Positions 18,357 to 28,090 are shown, numbered from the stretch's first letter. The stretch: 64,000 bases of DNA from Sporosarcina sp. ZBG7A (GCF_000813425.1 NZ_JWIB01000019.1:46859-110858); one strand, 5' to 3'. Translations and numbers: made by a program. The notes: generated by a model from the letters alone, not told the origin.

Positions 18357-18762
18357 TTTTTTCAAATCCTTTCTTTTTGGACTGGGTTGCTGTCCGTGCA
18401 TGCCATAAAACTAGTAGAATGAATAAATATTGAAACATAGTGTAAACAAAATGTAATCAAATTGTAAACAACGTAATCAATATACCATTTCAATATTTAT
18501 ATACATAGATGTAATATTTGGTAATTTATTTAGCTTGATTTTTCAAAAAATTATTAAACCTCATATTTTAAACCCGAACGAAAAGCTAATTGGGTTACTA
18601 CAAATCCGATATCCTGATAACATCCCTGAAGCTAGACCAAGGACTCCGATCCAGGATAAACTCACCATCATTCGTACTCTTTGACAAGGTGAGACTCAAC
18701 AGGACGAATATTGATCGTTAGTATGTGAGTAGAATTATGTTCTAACGCATTGTTCAATAAGC
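18357..18762. other. Non-coding stretch upstream of ardA
   Basis: About 400 bp of AT-rich sequence with no open frame I can support, between ardA (read leftward) and the bidirectional hairpin at 18763. It should contain the ardA promoter. Nothing else is visible. Confidence 0.4.
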
Positions 18763-18809
18763 AAAAAACACGTCAATCCCCTATTTTTGAAGGGTTTGAG
18801 GTGTTTTTT
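18763..18809. terminator. Bidirectional hairpin downstream of asnB
   Basis: Arms AAAAAACACgTCAAtCCC and its near complement GGGtTTGAgGTGTTTTTT enclose a short loop. The U/A tracts on both sides would support termination in either direction. It lies about 200 bp beyond the asnB stop codon; the interval 18810-19005 holds no open frame I can support. Confidence 0.65.
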
Positions 18810-19005
18810 ATAATGCTTGTGTAAAACCTTTAGAATGTGAAATTTCAGTCGAAAGTCTGTTCAACAGAACGCATTGGAACAGATCATCTTTTAAAAAAAT
18901 TATGCTGAAAAACACCTACACTCTATTTAGAAGTCTCTAGTCTGCCGTCGTGTTATTATTCGGTAAAACTTGCATATATGTGTGTGAGTAATGCACCCCG
19001 GAAGA

Positions 19006-20856
19006 CTAGTTATCAATGATATTTATGCTGTAATTTTCTAGCCACATATTTATTTGGGCTAGGTGGGCAATGAGTTGGGGGCCAGTCATAAGTTGCCCGA
19101 ACCAAGGATCTTTAAACGAGGAGCCGTCTGAATCGAGGATGTCTTTGACTTTTTGTTTTGATACGAGTTCTAGTAGTGGGGATGTCTTATTGTCTAGGAT
19201 GTTATTCAACTTAGTTTTAACGAGTTGCATATAGATTTGATGATGTGTTTTTGGATATGGACTTTTTTTCCGATAAAGAATTTCATTTGGCAGTACTCCG
19301 TCTAAAGCCTTTCGTAATATCCCTTTTTCTTGACCGTTCAACATTTTCATTTCCCATGGTATGTTCCAGGCATATTCAACGATGCGGTGATCAGCGAATG
19401 GAACCCTTACTTCTAAACTCGATCCCATACTCATGCGATCTTTTCGCTCTAGAAGCGTAGACATAAACCAAATCATATTTAAATATGACATTTCCCGGCG
19501 TCGCATTTCTATTTGGGTTTCTCCTCCTAGATGAGGCACTTCCCTTATCGTTTCGTTATAACGGTCCCTCACATACCCTTCTAAATCGAGCTTCTTTTGC
19601 CAATGTGGAAGCAACAGCTGCTGTCTTTCCGATTGGGAGCGTATCCACGGAAACCCCTTTCCATTTAGCGATTCTTCTTTATAGAACCATGGATATCCGC
19701 CAAAGATTTCATCTGCACACTCACCAGATAAAGCAACGGTATAATCTTGTTTTATCTGTTCGCAAAACCATAACAATGAGGAGTCTACATCCGCCATGCC
19801 AGGCAAATCTCTCATCATTACAGCGTCTTCCAACAAATTTGCGAGCTGATCATTTTTTATAATAGCCGAGTGATGAATAGACCCCAAATATTGTTGCATT
19901 TTTTGTATCCATGGCTCATCTTGATCAGGCTGAAAGGAGCTCGCTTTGAAATGTTGATTGTTTTGCTCATAGTCAATGGAGTACGTCCGAAGGGTATCGC
20001 GTCCCTCTTTTTTAAAGAATTCCGAAGCAAATGAACTAATCGCACTCGAATCTATTCCTCCAGATAGGAAGGTACAAACAGGTACATCTGCAACTAACTG
20101 GCGCTCAACGGCATCCTTAACAAGGATTTTTACTTGTTCGGCCGTCTCTTCTAACGAATGATGATGCTTTCTGCTCTCTACATTCCAATAACGCCAAATT
20201 TTCATTCCATTTCGATTAAAAGTCAGTGCATGGGCTGGTCGAAGTTCATGAATGCCCCGAAAAACACCATGACCGGGCGTTCGAGAAGGCCCTAACCCAA
20301 ACACTTCCTGCAAACCATCCCGGTCCACCTCCGTTTTCACTTTAGGATGTGCCAGTATGGCTTTAATCTCCGAACCAAACAAGAGCGATCCATTTTCTTC
20401 ACGGTAAAACAGAGGTTTGACACCTAGGCGATCTCTTACCATAAAAAGCTGCTCCCGGTGTTGATCCCAAACAGCAAAAGCAAAAATTCCATTTAGATGC
20501 TTTACGCAATCTTCTCTCCACTCGATATATGCCGTTAATAACACTTCCGTATCGGAATAAGACTGAAAAGAGTGCCCCCTCTTCAATAATTCCTTTCTTA
20601 TTTCTTCTGTATTATAGAGCTCACCATTATATACGATCGTAAAAGTATGATTGTTTTTTTCTATTACCATCGGCTGTTTACCTCCAGCAGGGTCGACAAC
20701 TACAAGCCGTCTGTGACCAAGTAACAGATGACGCGAACTCCATATATTCGAAGCATCCGGACCTCGTTTCGCCAATGTATTTGTCATCTTTTCCACAATG
20801 GAACCTTGCTGTGTCAAATCTTGATGCCAATCAATCCAACCCGTTATTCCACACAT
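19006..20856 (-). CDS. asnB: Glutamine-hydrolysing asparagine synthetase (AsnB family)
   Basis: A 616-residue protein with the class II glutaminase N-terminus MCGITGW (Cys2 nucleophile) and a synthetase domain with the PP-loop SGGIDSS. ATG 20856 follows AAGGAG. AsnB-family enzymes make asparagine, or amidate other carboxylates; B. subtilis AsnB amidates the meso-DAP of peptidoglycan. It is the last gene of aminotransferase-dapF-glnA-asnB, 56 bp after glnA. The neighbours (DAP epimerase and glutamine synthetase) fit an amidation of a DAP-derived product with glutamine as donor, but ordinary asparagine synthesis is not excluded. Confidence 0.9.
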   Translation of the reverse strand: MCGITGWIDWHQDLTQQGSIVEKMTNTLAKRGPDASNIWSSRHLLLGHRRLVVVDPAGGKQPMVIEKNNHTFTIVYNGELYNTEEIRKELLKRGHSFQSYSDTEVLLTAYIEWREDCVKHLNGIFAFAVWDQHREQLFMVRDRLGVKPLFYREENGSLLFGSEIKAILAHPKVKTEVDRDGLQEVFGLGPSRTPGHGVFRGIHELRPAHALTFNRNGMKIWRYWNVESRKHHHSLEETAEQVKILVKDAVERQLVADVPVCTFLSGGIDSSAISSFASEFFKKEGRDTLRTYSIDYEQNNQHFKASSFQPDQDEPWIQKMQQYLGSIHHSAIIKNDQLANLLEDAVMMRDLPGMADVDSSLLWFCEQIKQDYTVALSGECADEIFGGYPWFYKEESLNGKGFPWIRSQSERQQLLLPHWQKKLDLEGYVRDRYNETIREVPHLGGETQIEMRRREMSYLNMIWFMSTLLERKDRMSMGSSLEVRVPFADHRIVEYAWNIPWEMKMLNGQEKGILRKALDGVLPNEILYRKKSPYPKTHHQIYMQLVKTKLNNILDNKTSPLLELVSKQKVKDILDSDGSSFKDPWFGQLMTGPQLIAHLAQINMWLENYSINIIDN

Positions 20857-20912
20857 ATGCGTTTACTCCTTCTCGTTAAATTTTTCCACCATTCTTCTAT
20901 TCATTCGTACTA

Positions 20913-22229
20913 CTACAAGTAGTGATCGCGTTCCCATGAGTGAACTTGTATCCTATACCTATCGCATTCGATTTGTTTTGCTTCAATGAACCGGTTCAAC
21001 AAATGTCTACCTAGTGCGTGAGTCATCACTTCATCCGCTTTTAAATTGTTGAGTGCCTCATCTAAATTAGCCGGTAAATCAATGATTCCACACTTTTCGC
21101 GATGCTCTTTTGACATCACATAGATATTTTGGTTGATTGTTTCAGGAGGTGTTAACTCATTTTTTATACCATCCAATCCCGCAGCTAATAGGACAGCCAT
21201 AGCCAAATATGGATTTGCGGCAGGATCCACACTACGAACTTCTACACGCGTACTCATTCCACGTGATGCAGGAATTCTAATTAGTGCACTTCTGTTTCTT
21301 GCTGACCAAGCCACATAACATGGAGCCTCATACCCAGGAACTAGCCTTTTGTAGGAATTAACCGTAGGATTTGTTATTGCAGTAAAAGCCTGTGCATGCT
21401 TCAGAATTCCTGCCACAAAATTTCTTGCAGTATCACTTATTTCTAGCGAACCGTCTGCATCATAAAAAGTATTTTGGTCTTTTTTGAATAAGCTCAAGTT
21501 ACAATGCATTCCAGATCCGTTTATGCCAAATACCGGTTTAGGCATAAATGTTGCGTGCAACCCATGTTTACGGGCAACGGTTCTCACTACAAGTTTAAAG
21601 GTTTGAATATCATCACAGGCTTTTAAGGCACTTTGGTATTTAAAGTCAATTTCATGTTGGCCAGGTGCTACTTCATGGTGGGAAGCCTCAATCTCATACC
21701 CCATTTCTTCCAGTTCAGACACGATATCACGACGGCAGGCTTCTCCTAAGTCAATTGGTGAAACATCAAAATAACCGCCATGATCATTCAATTCCAGTGA
21801 TGGGCCACACTTGTCATTCAGTTTAAATAGGAAGAATTCCGGTTCCGGTCCAACATTAAAATCCGTAAACCCAAGTTCTTTCATTTCGGTCAAAATTCTT
21901 TTTAGATTACTGCGAGGATCACCTGCAAATGGCGTTCCATCTGGATGATGAATATCACAGATGAGACGTGCAACTTTCCCTTTTTCCGCTGTCCAAGGTA
22001 AGACAATAAATGTATCTAAATCCGGGTATAAATACATATCAGATTCTTCGATACTTACAAACCCTTCAATTGATGAGCCATCAAACATCATTTTGTTATC
22101 GAGTGCTTTTGGCAACTGACTGATTGGGATCTCAACATTTTTAATCGTTCCGAATAAGTCCGTAAATTGTAGGCGAATGTACCTTACAGATTGCTCCTTT
22201 GCCAACTCTATAATAGATTGACTGTTCAT
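20913..22229 (-). CDS. glnA: Type I glutamine synthetase
   Basis: A 438-residue protein with GSI signatures: DGSSIEGF, the metal/ATP-site [19 protein letters not shown] and [16 protein letters not shown]. Length matches the shorter Gram-positive GSI-alpha type. ATG 22229 follows GGGGG. It lies 21 bp after dapF in a four-gene operon, not next to a glnR as the main Bacillus glnA does, so it may be a second paralogue dedicated to this pathway. It supplies glutamine, the substrate of the downstream asparagine synthetase. Confidence 0.92.
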   Translation of the reverse strand: MNSQSIIELAKEQSVRYIRLQFTDLFGTIKNVEIPISQLPKALDNKMMFDGSSIEGFVSIEESDMYLYPDLDTFIVLPWTAEKGKVARLICDIHHPDGTPFAGDPRSNLKRILTEMKELGFTDFNVGPEPEFFLFKLNDKCGPSLELNDHGGYFDVSPIDLGEACRRDIVSELEEMGYEIEASHHEVAPGQHEIDFKYQSALKACDDIQTFKLVVRTVARKHGLHATFMPKPVFGINGSGMHCNLSLFKKDQNTFYDADGSLEISDTARNFVAGILKHAQAFTAITNPTVNSYKRLVPGYEAPCYVAWSARNRSALIRIPASRGMSTRVEVRSVDPAANPYLAMAVLLAAGLDGIKNELTPPETINQNIYVMSKEHREKCGIIDLPANLDEALNNLKADEVMTHALGRHLLNRFIEAKQIECDRYRIQVHSWERDHYL

Positions 22230-22250
22230 AGTTATAACCCCCGTTTTTCT

Positions 22251-23138
22251 TTACTCTTCGTTTTCATTGATCATCGAACTGAACTTATTGGTGTAAGTCA
22301 TCAATTCTCCGTGGCAAATATATGTTGCTTCTCCTCTTTTCCACACGCGGCCATGTTCATCCCATCTTACTGTCAAGTCTCCTCCGGGGAGGTGAACTGT
22401 TATCGGAAGATCCCTATCCAACATACCGTTTAATGTAGCAGCCACTACTGCAGCACAAGCGCCTGTTCCGCAAGCCATCGTCATGCCGGATCCCCGTTCC
22501 CACACTCGATACTCAATTTCTTGGCTGTTTTTCACAGTAACAAAGCCGACATTTGTTCGTTCTGGAAACAAATCTGAGCATTCAACTATGGGCCCTATTT
22601 TTTCTAACGGTACTTTTTTCACATCATCTGCAAATATGATGGCATGGGGATTACCCATGGATACACAAGTCAGGTGATAGACATCCTCTTCAAAAGAATG
22701 TGGATCGTTTACAGCTACCGTGCATGGATCACCTTGCATCGGTATTTTATTTTTAAGTAATTCGGGCTCCCCCATATCGACAGTTACATACTGCACCTGC
22801 TTTTTTTGATCCGCCTCCACCTCAACACTCATTACACCACCCAACGTTTCAATGGTAAAAGAAGATGTTGTCGCGTACTTTTGATCATATAGAAGCTTTG
22901 CTACACATCGTAAACCGTTGCCGCAATTCTTCCCTTCCGATCCATCCACGTTAAAAATTCTCATCCGAAAGTCTGCTATGTCCGAAGAGCCTATTAGAAT
23001 GATGCCGTCAGACCCTATACCGAAATTTACATTAGAAACTACTTGTGCAAGTTGACTATAATCTTGGTACTCTTTTGCAACATCTAATTGATTGAAAATT
23101 ACAAAGGAGTTCCCCAATCCATGCATTTTAGTAAACAA
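22251..23138 (-). CDS. dapF: Diaminopimelate epimerase
   Basis: A 295-residue protein with both catalytic cysteines of DapF, in NCGNGLRCV and in MACGTGACAA, and the family N-terminus F.KMHGLGN. The start is TTG 23138: a GGGGGGGAG site lies just upstream and no better start is available. DapF interconverts LL- and meso-diaminopimelate. It overlaps the end of the upstream aminotransferase by 11 bp and precedes glnA by 21 bp. Family relatives that racemise histidine for opine metallophores exist, but none of the other metallophore genes is here. Confidence 0.93.
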   Translation of the reverse strand: MFTKMHGLGNSFVIFNQLDVAKEYQDYSQLAQVVSNVNFGIGSDGIILIGSSDIADFRMRIFNVDGSEGKNCGNGLRCVAKLLYDQKYATTSSFTIETLGGVMSVEVEADQKKQVQYVTVDMGEPELLKNKIPMQGDPCTVAVNDPHSFEEDVYHLTCVSMGNPHAIIFADDVKKVPLEKIGPIVECSDLFPERTNVGFVTVKNSQEIEYRVWERGSGMTMACGTGACAAVVAATLNGMLDRDLPITVHLPGGDLTVRWDEHGRVWKRGEATYICHGELMTYTNKFSSMINENEE

Positions 23139-24393
23139 CTTCTCCCCCCCTTTTTTTAAAGATGAACTTGGATGAACTCAGCCTTACTTTGATCTCATCG
23201 ATTACACGCTCTTCCTCCCTCACGCCTTCTGCTTGAAACGTGACTGAAAATCGCACATAGTTGCCGGCATCATCCCACGGAACGCTGGATATTAAATGTT
23301 CACGTATTAAATAGTGGCTAAACTCTTCCGCTGACTGAAATTGCGGACCGTTTGCGATCGCTTTTGGTATCTTTGTATATAAGAAAAATGAACCTTTGGG
23401 TCTTTCAACATTGAAGCCGCACTCCTGTAATGCTTTAACCAACATTTCTTGTCGACGCGAATACTTCACTGCAATCTGTTCTGTAATTTCTGGATGAGAA
23501 AGGGCATATGCCGCCGCTTTTTGTATGGCAATAAATTGACCAGAGTCACTATTGTCCTTCACATTCATAAATGCTTTGATAAGCTTCCAATTCCCTGCTA
23601 GAAAACCAATGCGCCAGCCTGTCATATTGAATGATTTGGATAATGAATGAAGCTCGATTCCAACCTCCTTCGCCCCTGGGACAGAAAGAAAGCTTAACGG
23701 CTTTTCATCCTCAAAAACAAGAGCAGCATAAGCCGCATCGTGCACAACAATCAATTGGTTTTTCTTTGCAAATTGAACTACTTCCTTAAAAAATTCCTCA
23801 TTTGCTACAGCTCCTGTCGGGTTGTTCGGATAATTCAAGTAGAGTAGCTTCGCTTTTTTTAGAATACTTTCATCCAATGAATCTAGTTTTGGCAGAAATG
23901 AATTTTCCTCCAATAGCGGCAGATGGACAACTTCTCCTCCGTAATATTTTGTATGAGTACCTAAAATAGGATAACTAGGCGAAGGCATAAGTGTAATATC
24001 GCTAGGGTTAATGAAGGCTGCAGGAAACAGCGCGAGGGCCGTCTTTACTCCAATCGTATGGGTGATCTCTGTTTCCGGATTGAGATCATCCACACCAAAT
24101 ACATGTTTCATATAATTTGCCGCAGCTTGCTTAAACTCAATAATCCCATTATCCGCATACATACGATTTTCAGGTTTCATTGCTTCTTTCGCCAATATTT
24201 TCACAACTGCTTCATTTGCCATTGCATCAGGTTCGCCAACACCAAGGTCGATCAATTCCATATGAGGATTTGCCTGCAATGCCTCTTTTTTGGCTCTCCT
24301 TATTTTTTCGAACTTATAGGTTTCTTCCTCCAATCCAAATTGAGGACCACCTATACGGTCTGCAAACAGTTGTTGTATATAATCAGTTGACAT
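23128..24393 (-). CDS. Aminotransferase of the LL-diaminopimelate aminotransferase type
   Basis: A 421-residue fold-type I PLP enzyme. The internal aldimine lysine is in SLSKSFNMTGWRIGF; NYPNNPTGA and the cofactor-anchoring arginine region (NYVRFS) are present. The N-terminus (FADRIGG, YKFEKIRRAK) and DNSDSGQF resemble proteins annotated as LL-DAP aminotransferase, which would produce LL-DAP for the adjacent epimerase. The second ATG (24393) is used because AGGAGG lies 7 bases before it. Annotation as DapL is probable but not proven; N-succinyl- or other amino-acid specificities are possible. Confidence 0.83.
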   Translation of the reverse strand: MSTDYIQQLFADRIGGPQFGLEEETYKFEKIRRAKKEALQANPHMELIDLGVGEPDAMANEAVVKILAKEAMKPENRMYADNGIIEFKQAAANYMKHVFGVDDLNPETEITHTIGVKTALALFPAAFINPSDITLMPSPSYPILGTHTKYYGGEVVHLPLLEENSFLPKLDSLDESILKKAKLLYLNYPNNPTGAVANEEFFKEVVQFAKKNQLIVVHDAAYAALVFEDEKPLSFLSVPGAKEVGIELHSLSKSFNMTGWRIGFLAGNWKLIKAFMNVKDNSDSGQFIAIQKAAAYALSHPEITEQIAVKYSRRQEMLVKALQECGFNVERPKGSFFLYTKIPKAIANGPQFQSAEEFSHYLIREHLISSVPWDDAGNYVRFSVTFQAEGVREEERVIDEIKVRLSSSKFIFKKRGGEVVY

Positions 24394-24782
24394 ATCCATA
24401 CCTCCTAAGCATTCAAGCCGTCTTATTCGTGATGTATTTATTGCATTCTAAGAGCATGCCGCTTTTCAATCATTTTTGTTGAAATATCTTAGCTACATAA
24501 ACCATACCCAGACTAAAACAGTATTTTTAGTCGGATTAAATCGGTAGTCTACAGCTAAAATTGGAGTAAGATTATTTTCATCAATAACGCAGTCTGCAAG
24601 CATCGTGTTCAAACTAAGGATCTTACAGGCCATTTGTGTACTGTGTATATGTTTTGTATTTGGAATCTCTTCGACAGCTTAAATTCATTTTCTACTTGTA
24701 TATTATCAATATTAAGGTGAATTTGATTTAGACCAACCGATTAAATATTTGAACTTTTTGGCAGTACTAAAAAGTTGCAATA
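24394..24782. other. Non-coding region upstream of the dap/gln/asn operon
   Basis: About 390 bp between the aminotransferase start and the AraC-gene terminator. It should contain the operon promoter on the minus strand and any AraC target. No open frame, long palindrome or riboswitch stands out; the sequence is AT-rich. Confidence 0.4.
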
Positions 24783-24808
24783 AAAAAACCAGGCATGGGA
24801 GCCCGGTG
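24783..24808 (-). terminator. Rho-independent terminator of the AraC-family gene
   Basis: Arms ACCGGGC and GCCTGGT enclose TCCCAT and are followed by seven T residues on the minus strand, immediately after the stop codon at 24812. It separates the regulator transcript from the operon. Confidence 0.8.
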
Positions 24809-24811
24809 TGA

Positions 24812-25600
24812 TCAACGAATTTCAGAAGGATTTTTACCTGTGTACTTTTTAAATTGTCTGCTAAAAAAATGGACATCGATATAACCAAGGACACACGCAG
24901 TCTCTGTCACTGTCAACCCTGCATATTGGAGTAAATGTTCCGCCCGTTCAATTCGCGAACGAACAATGAAGGTTTTAACTGTATGGCCCATGATCTGTTT
25001 AAACATCCGAGAAAAATATCTTGGAGAAAGGTGGGCACGAGCTGCTAAACTTTCTATCGAATGTTGTTCCCCGGGATGCTGTTGTATATAGTTGGCCATT
25101 CCCCGGATAATTTCCAGCAAGCTATCACTCGCATTAGCCCTTTCTTCTACCTGTTCTTCAGCTTCCCGCAATAGGTGAATCATGAGTTGCTTTAAAATGA
25201 GCTTTGCCTCGATTTCCATTCCAAATGTCTTCACTAATAGCAAGCGAACGTATCGAGTTAAGAGCGATTCAAAGTTGATCGGATTTGCAAATACCCTATG
25301 GACGGTAGGCATCATTTGTGGTGTTTCAGTCACGTCAAAATGAATATAGGTTATTACGAGAGGATTTTGGGGTTTGTGCGTAGCTGATATAACTTCTCCA
25401 TGTTTAAATAGAAAACAGTGTCCTTTTTGTACATCATACGGCTTACCGTTCAGTACCAATGTTCCTTCCCCGCTCCAAACATAAAATACACCATAATTAG
25501 GGAAGGTTTTATCTCTTTTTTTCCATTGCCAGCTTGGTTCACAATGAATCGTGGCAAATACAGGTTTCAAAATAAATTGATCTGGATTCAAATTTAACAC
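24812..25600 (-). CDS. AraC-family transcriptional regulator
   Basis: A 262-residue protein with an N-terminal cupin-like ligand-binding domain (residues about 15-120, including VFYVWSGEGTLVLNG) and a C-terminal pair of helix-turn-helices: SIESLAARAHLSPRYFSRMFKQ and then TVTETACVLGYIDVHFFSRQFKK. The GTG at 25600 is the likely start, with GGGGG 6 bases before. It lies about 420 bp upstream of, and in the same direction as, the aminotransferase-dapF-glnA-asnB operon, so regulation of that operon is a natural guess. The effector is unknown. Confidence 0.85.
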   Translation of the reverse strand: MLNLNPDQFILKPVFATIHCEPSWQWKKRDKTFPNYGVFYVWSGEGTLVLNGKPYDVQKGHCFLFKHGEVISATHKPQNPLVITYIHFDVTETPQMMPTVHRVFANPINFESLLTRYVRLLLVKTFGMEIEAKLILKQLMIHLLREAEEQVEERANASDSLLEIIRGMANYIQQHPGEQHSIESLAARAHLSPRYFSRMFKQIMGHTVKTFIVRSRIERAEHLLQYAGLTVTETACVLGYIDVHFFSRQFKKYTGKNPSEIR

Positions 25601-25908
25601 GCAGCACCCCCTATTATTAAACAATTCTTTTTCAGCAATTACTTAATACTGCTCGTCTATCTGCTGTCTACAATTTATTCTATGTAAACATACTAGATAT
25701 AGCTTGCTATAATTCTTATCTATATTAGATAAAATATAGTCCTAGATCACAAAATCGAATATAAAAATGTAGGGAGACCCGGTTAATCTACTATCTCAAG
25801 CGAAAAGAGGAAATGGAACAATCCCACGCTATATTATCTGTTAAGTATGAGCAATTATATAGATTTTGAGTTGGATTCGTTTGTTATAGAACCGACCTTT
25901 TAGACACC
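25601..25908. other. Non-coding region upstream of the AraC-family gene
   Basis: About 300 bp of AT-rich sequence. It should hold the regulator's promoter. I see no open frame or strong repeat. Confidence 0.35.
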
Positions 25909-25938
25909 AAAAAACCTTCTAATCTAATAATTAGAAGG
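25909..25938 (-). terminator. Terminator-like hairpin
   Basis: Arms CCTTCTAAT and ATTAGAAGG (25915-25938) followed on the minus strand by TTTTTT. No intact minus-strand gene lies directly upstream except the SRPBCC gene about 370 bp away, so it could end that transcript or be a relic. Confidence 0.55.
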
Positions 25939-25999
25939 CATACGGTCAAAATTTAGTTTTAAGACTAAAAAGAGAATAATATGTTTTTTCCGAATGTTG

Positions 26000-26253
26000 A
26001 TGGTTTTACTTACCCTCTTTAAACTTGTTATCCATGGGCTTTATCATCCTATTGATTACGCACCAGGAGGACATGGACGAAGCTTTATGTACCAGTGCTT
26101 TGCATGGTGTTTGTATACCTACTTATAAAATTCAAAATTATTCAATCATATTATAAAGACAAAATTAAACTTGAGTACTATACATCAAAAGAGGAGGCCT
26201 CTGCCCCTCGCTTTTTATTAACTCGACTTATCCTCGTATCAGCAATAGAATAA
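26000..26253 (+). pseudogene. Remnant of a small membrane protein gene (one frameshift)
   Basis: From ATG 26000 one frame reads MVLLTLFKLVIHGLYH, a membrane-like segment. After a +/-1 shift near 26050-26080 a second frame continues with VLCMVFVYLLIKFKII, another membrane segment, then a charged tail KLEYYTSKEEASAPRFL to the stop at 26251-26253. Together they look like one ~80-residue protein. No ribosome-binding site is convincing. The assignment rests on composition only, and it could be chance. Confidence 0.3.
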
Positions 26254-26287
26254 AGTAAGAACTTTATGTTTTAGGTTATTCTTCAAT

Positions 26288-26297
26288 CGCCCCCGAT
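26288..26297. repeat. Short intergenic repeat core (CGCCCCCGAT)
   Basis: The core CGCCCCCGAT, preceded by ATTCTTCAA, sits directly at the 3' end of the SRPBCC gene. The same core recurs near 32455, 33341, 35762 and 36600, each beside the stop codon of a minus-strand gene. Confidence 0.5.
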
Positions 26298-26313
26298 AAT
26301 TGGATAAGCTGAT

Positions 26314-26763
26314 TTACATTTCTGCAATCCTTTTTAGTTCTTTGGCACGATATCTTATAAAATCAGTCATATACTTTTTCAAAAATAATTTGTCTGCAAT
26401 AATACCAATTAGACCAAAAGGTGACCTATACTCAAATTTATCAATCATTAGAGTCCCACCATTTTCTTCTACGAATTGATGGGTATGTGTAAAAGATCGA
26501 AAAGCTCCTTTAACCATACTATCAACAAACACAGTAGGCTTTTCCATATGAGTTATTTTTGCTGTCAGCTTTTGTTTAATACCAAAGTGAGTAGCTTCCC
26601 AGGTTACAGTATCGTCCTTTTCTAAAAACCCCTGCGTAACCCCACCTACGGCCTTTTCCTTAGTTTTAGCAGTAGTTTCAGTATGTACGCCTACGTTTCT
26701 TGCAAGGTCAAAACATACATTGATAGGTGCATTGATAAATATATCGTGTTTGATTATAGGCAT
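26314..26763 (-). CDS. SRPBCC (START-like) family protein
   Basis: A 149-residue protein starting at ATG 26763 (AAGGT shortly upstream). It has the helix-grip pattern: N-terminal IKHDIFINAPINVCFDLARNV, central VTWEATHFGIKQKL and KITHMEKPTVFVD, and a C-terminal helix LFLKKYMTDFIRYRAKELKRIA. Such proteins bind hydrophobic ligands or act as cyclases/transport proteins; no specific role can be given. It is monocistronic on the minus strand with a GCCCCCG repeat just after its stop. Confidence 0.78.
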   Translation of the reverse strand: MPIIKHDIFINAPINVCFDLARNVGVHTETTAKTKEKAVGGVTQGFLEKDDTVTWEATHFGIKQKLTAKITHMEKPTVFVDSMVKGAFRSFTHTHQFVEENGGTLMIDKFEYRSPFGLIGIIADKLFLKKYMTDFIRYRAKELKRIAEM

Positions 26764-26930
26764 ATTTACCTTACCTTTCATTTAACTCTTTTAAGCGATA
26801 CAGGTGCTTGCCTAATTCGCGAAAGCACCCCTCATTGAATAACGACACTTAAAGTTATTTGTAAAATCGCTGCAATTATGACGAGCACAAAGTTTCTCTT
26901 AAGCACATTTAAATAACTGTTTTGCACCCG

Positions 26931-27077
26931 TTAATGAAACATGCTAAATATTAATGTTATTAGATAAAGTGGCACTCCGACAATTAACATCCCAGCAACA
27001 ATATAACAAATACACATGAGAATAAACTTAAAGACATCGTAGATAGCTCCAGCTAGATCATCAATAAAATTCGTCAT
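26931..27077 (-). CDS. Small single-pass membrane protein
   Basis: A 48-residue protein from ATG 27077, with a strong GGAGGGG site 6 bases before. It begins with an acidic amphipathic segment (MTNFIDDLAGAIYDV) followed by one long hydrophobic stretch with a Cys pair. I do not recognise a family. A palindromic repeat (27095-27143) lies immediately upstream. Confidence 0.6.
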   Translation of the reverse strand: MTNFIDDLAGAIYDVFKFILMCICYIVAGMLIVGVPLYLITLIFSMFH

Positions 27078-27094
27078 ATATACCCCTCCATAAT

Positions 27095-27143
27095 CTTGAC
27101 CCGTTTGCGATATAGCCGAAATCACTTATAACGCAAACGCACC
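27095..27143. repeat. Palindromic intergenic repeat, type GTTTGCG, copy 1
   Basis: A roughly 45 bp inverted repeat: GTTTGCGATATAG pairs with CTTATAACGCAAAC, flanked by CCC on one side and GCACCC on the other. A second copy with a few changes, mostly in the loop, is at 32851-32897. Confidence 0.8.
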
Positions 27144-27255
27144 CGTTAGTTTAAGTGCATAATTTCACAACTGTCCATTCACTATAAATATTATTCCAAA
27201 TTTTTTTTGAAAACTTTTATATATCCTATTCCTTTTTTGAAACAAACACCAAAGA

Positions 27256-27292
27256 ACGAGGATACGAATTAATGATTCGTATCCTCGTTTTT
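27256..27292. terminator. Bidirectional terminator after the ABC permease gene
   Basis: A perfect stem of 13-15 bp (AACGAGGATACGAAT and complement, 27256-27290) with a tiny loop. A short poly-T lies on the plus side and A residues precede it; it ends the ABC-transporter operon 13 bp beyond the permease stop. Confidence 0.75.
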
Positions 27293-27304
27293 GACTTATG
27301 AAGA

Positions 27305-28090
27305 TTATAGCGGAAGGTCTTTTCGTTTAAATACTTGAAGACTCGCTATATAAAGAACTACGCCAATACCTAAAAGAACGAGCAACTTCCACCAATAGTT
27401 TTCGCCTTCTAGAATAGCAGTTGTATCAAATAATGCATTAATTGTAAAGTTGCTTAGAACATTAAGGCTTTCGTCAACTGAACTTAACAACTGGAATAAA
27501 AAGAAGGCAATCGGAATACCTGCACCAAATGCAAGCGAGTTTTTCGTTAAGTTGCAATAGCTTGAGAAAAAGAATGAGATACCGCTAATGGCAAACATTA
27601 ATAAAAATAAACCAACATTTAGCATAACAAAATCAGCGATCACAATATCTGCTTCAGATTGGAACACTTGAATTGTTGCAATGCCCGCAGCTGTTTCCAT
27701 GATGAACATGACAACTAAAGCTATAATAAGGTAAAAAGCTTGTGTAATAATAATTGTAGAACGTTTTGTTGGCGTTGATAATAAGTATGCCATTGACCCA
27801 CGATCCACTTGTGAGGCAATTAAACTATTTGCTGTCATAATGACGAAAATAATCAGGAATATGACACCATGAATTGAATAAAATGTTGAAGAAAGCATAC
27901 CTAGTAATGACGTTTTTCCAAGCATCCCTGCTAGTGCTGTACCCTCTACTAAATGACCAACATCGTTTAATGTACTAGCATCAAATACAGCGATCATAAC
28001 TACTTGTAATATAGATAAAACAATCGTAAACATTAGCCAAAGCTTTACATTTGTGCGTAAAGTTTGTTTAAAAATTGTACCATTAATCAT
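27305..28090 (-). CDS. ABC-2 type transporter permease
   Basis: A 261-residue protein with six hydrophobic segments and a cytoplasmic N-terminus, including the ABC-2 permease feature VDRGSMAYLLSTPTKRSTI. ATG 28090 lies behind AGGAGG and overlaps the upstream ATPase gene by 8 bp. It is the membrane component of an exporter whose two ATPases are encoded upstream. The substrate is unknown; a nearby TetR gene and a second membrane gene suggest drug or envelope-stress efflux. Confidence 0.87.
   Translation of the reverse strand: MINGTIFKQTLRTNVKLWLMFTIVLSILQVVMIAVFDASTLNDVGHLVEGTALAGMLGKTSLLGMLSSTFYSIHGVIFLIIFVIMTANSLIASQVDRGSMAYLLSTPTKRSTIIITQAFYLIIALVVMFIMETAAGIATIQVFQSEADIVIADFVMLNVGLFLLMFAISGISFFFSSYCNLTKNSLAFGAGIPIAFFLFQLLSSVDESLNVLSNFTINALFDTTAILEGENYWWKLLVLLGIGVVLYIASLQVFKRKDLPL

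Noticed and set aside
22251..24393. Opine metallophore (staphylopine-like) cluster
   Set aside because: The epimerase has DapF signatures, and no nicotianamine-synthase-like or opine dehydrogenase genes are adjacent.
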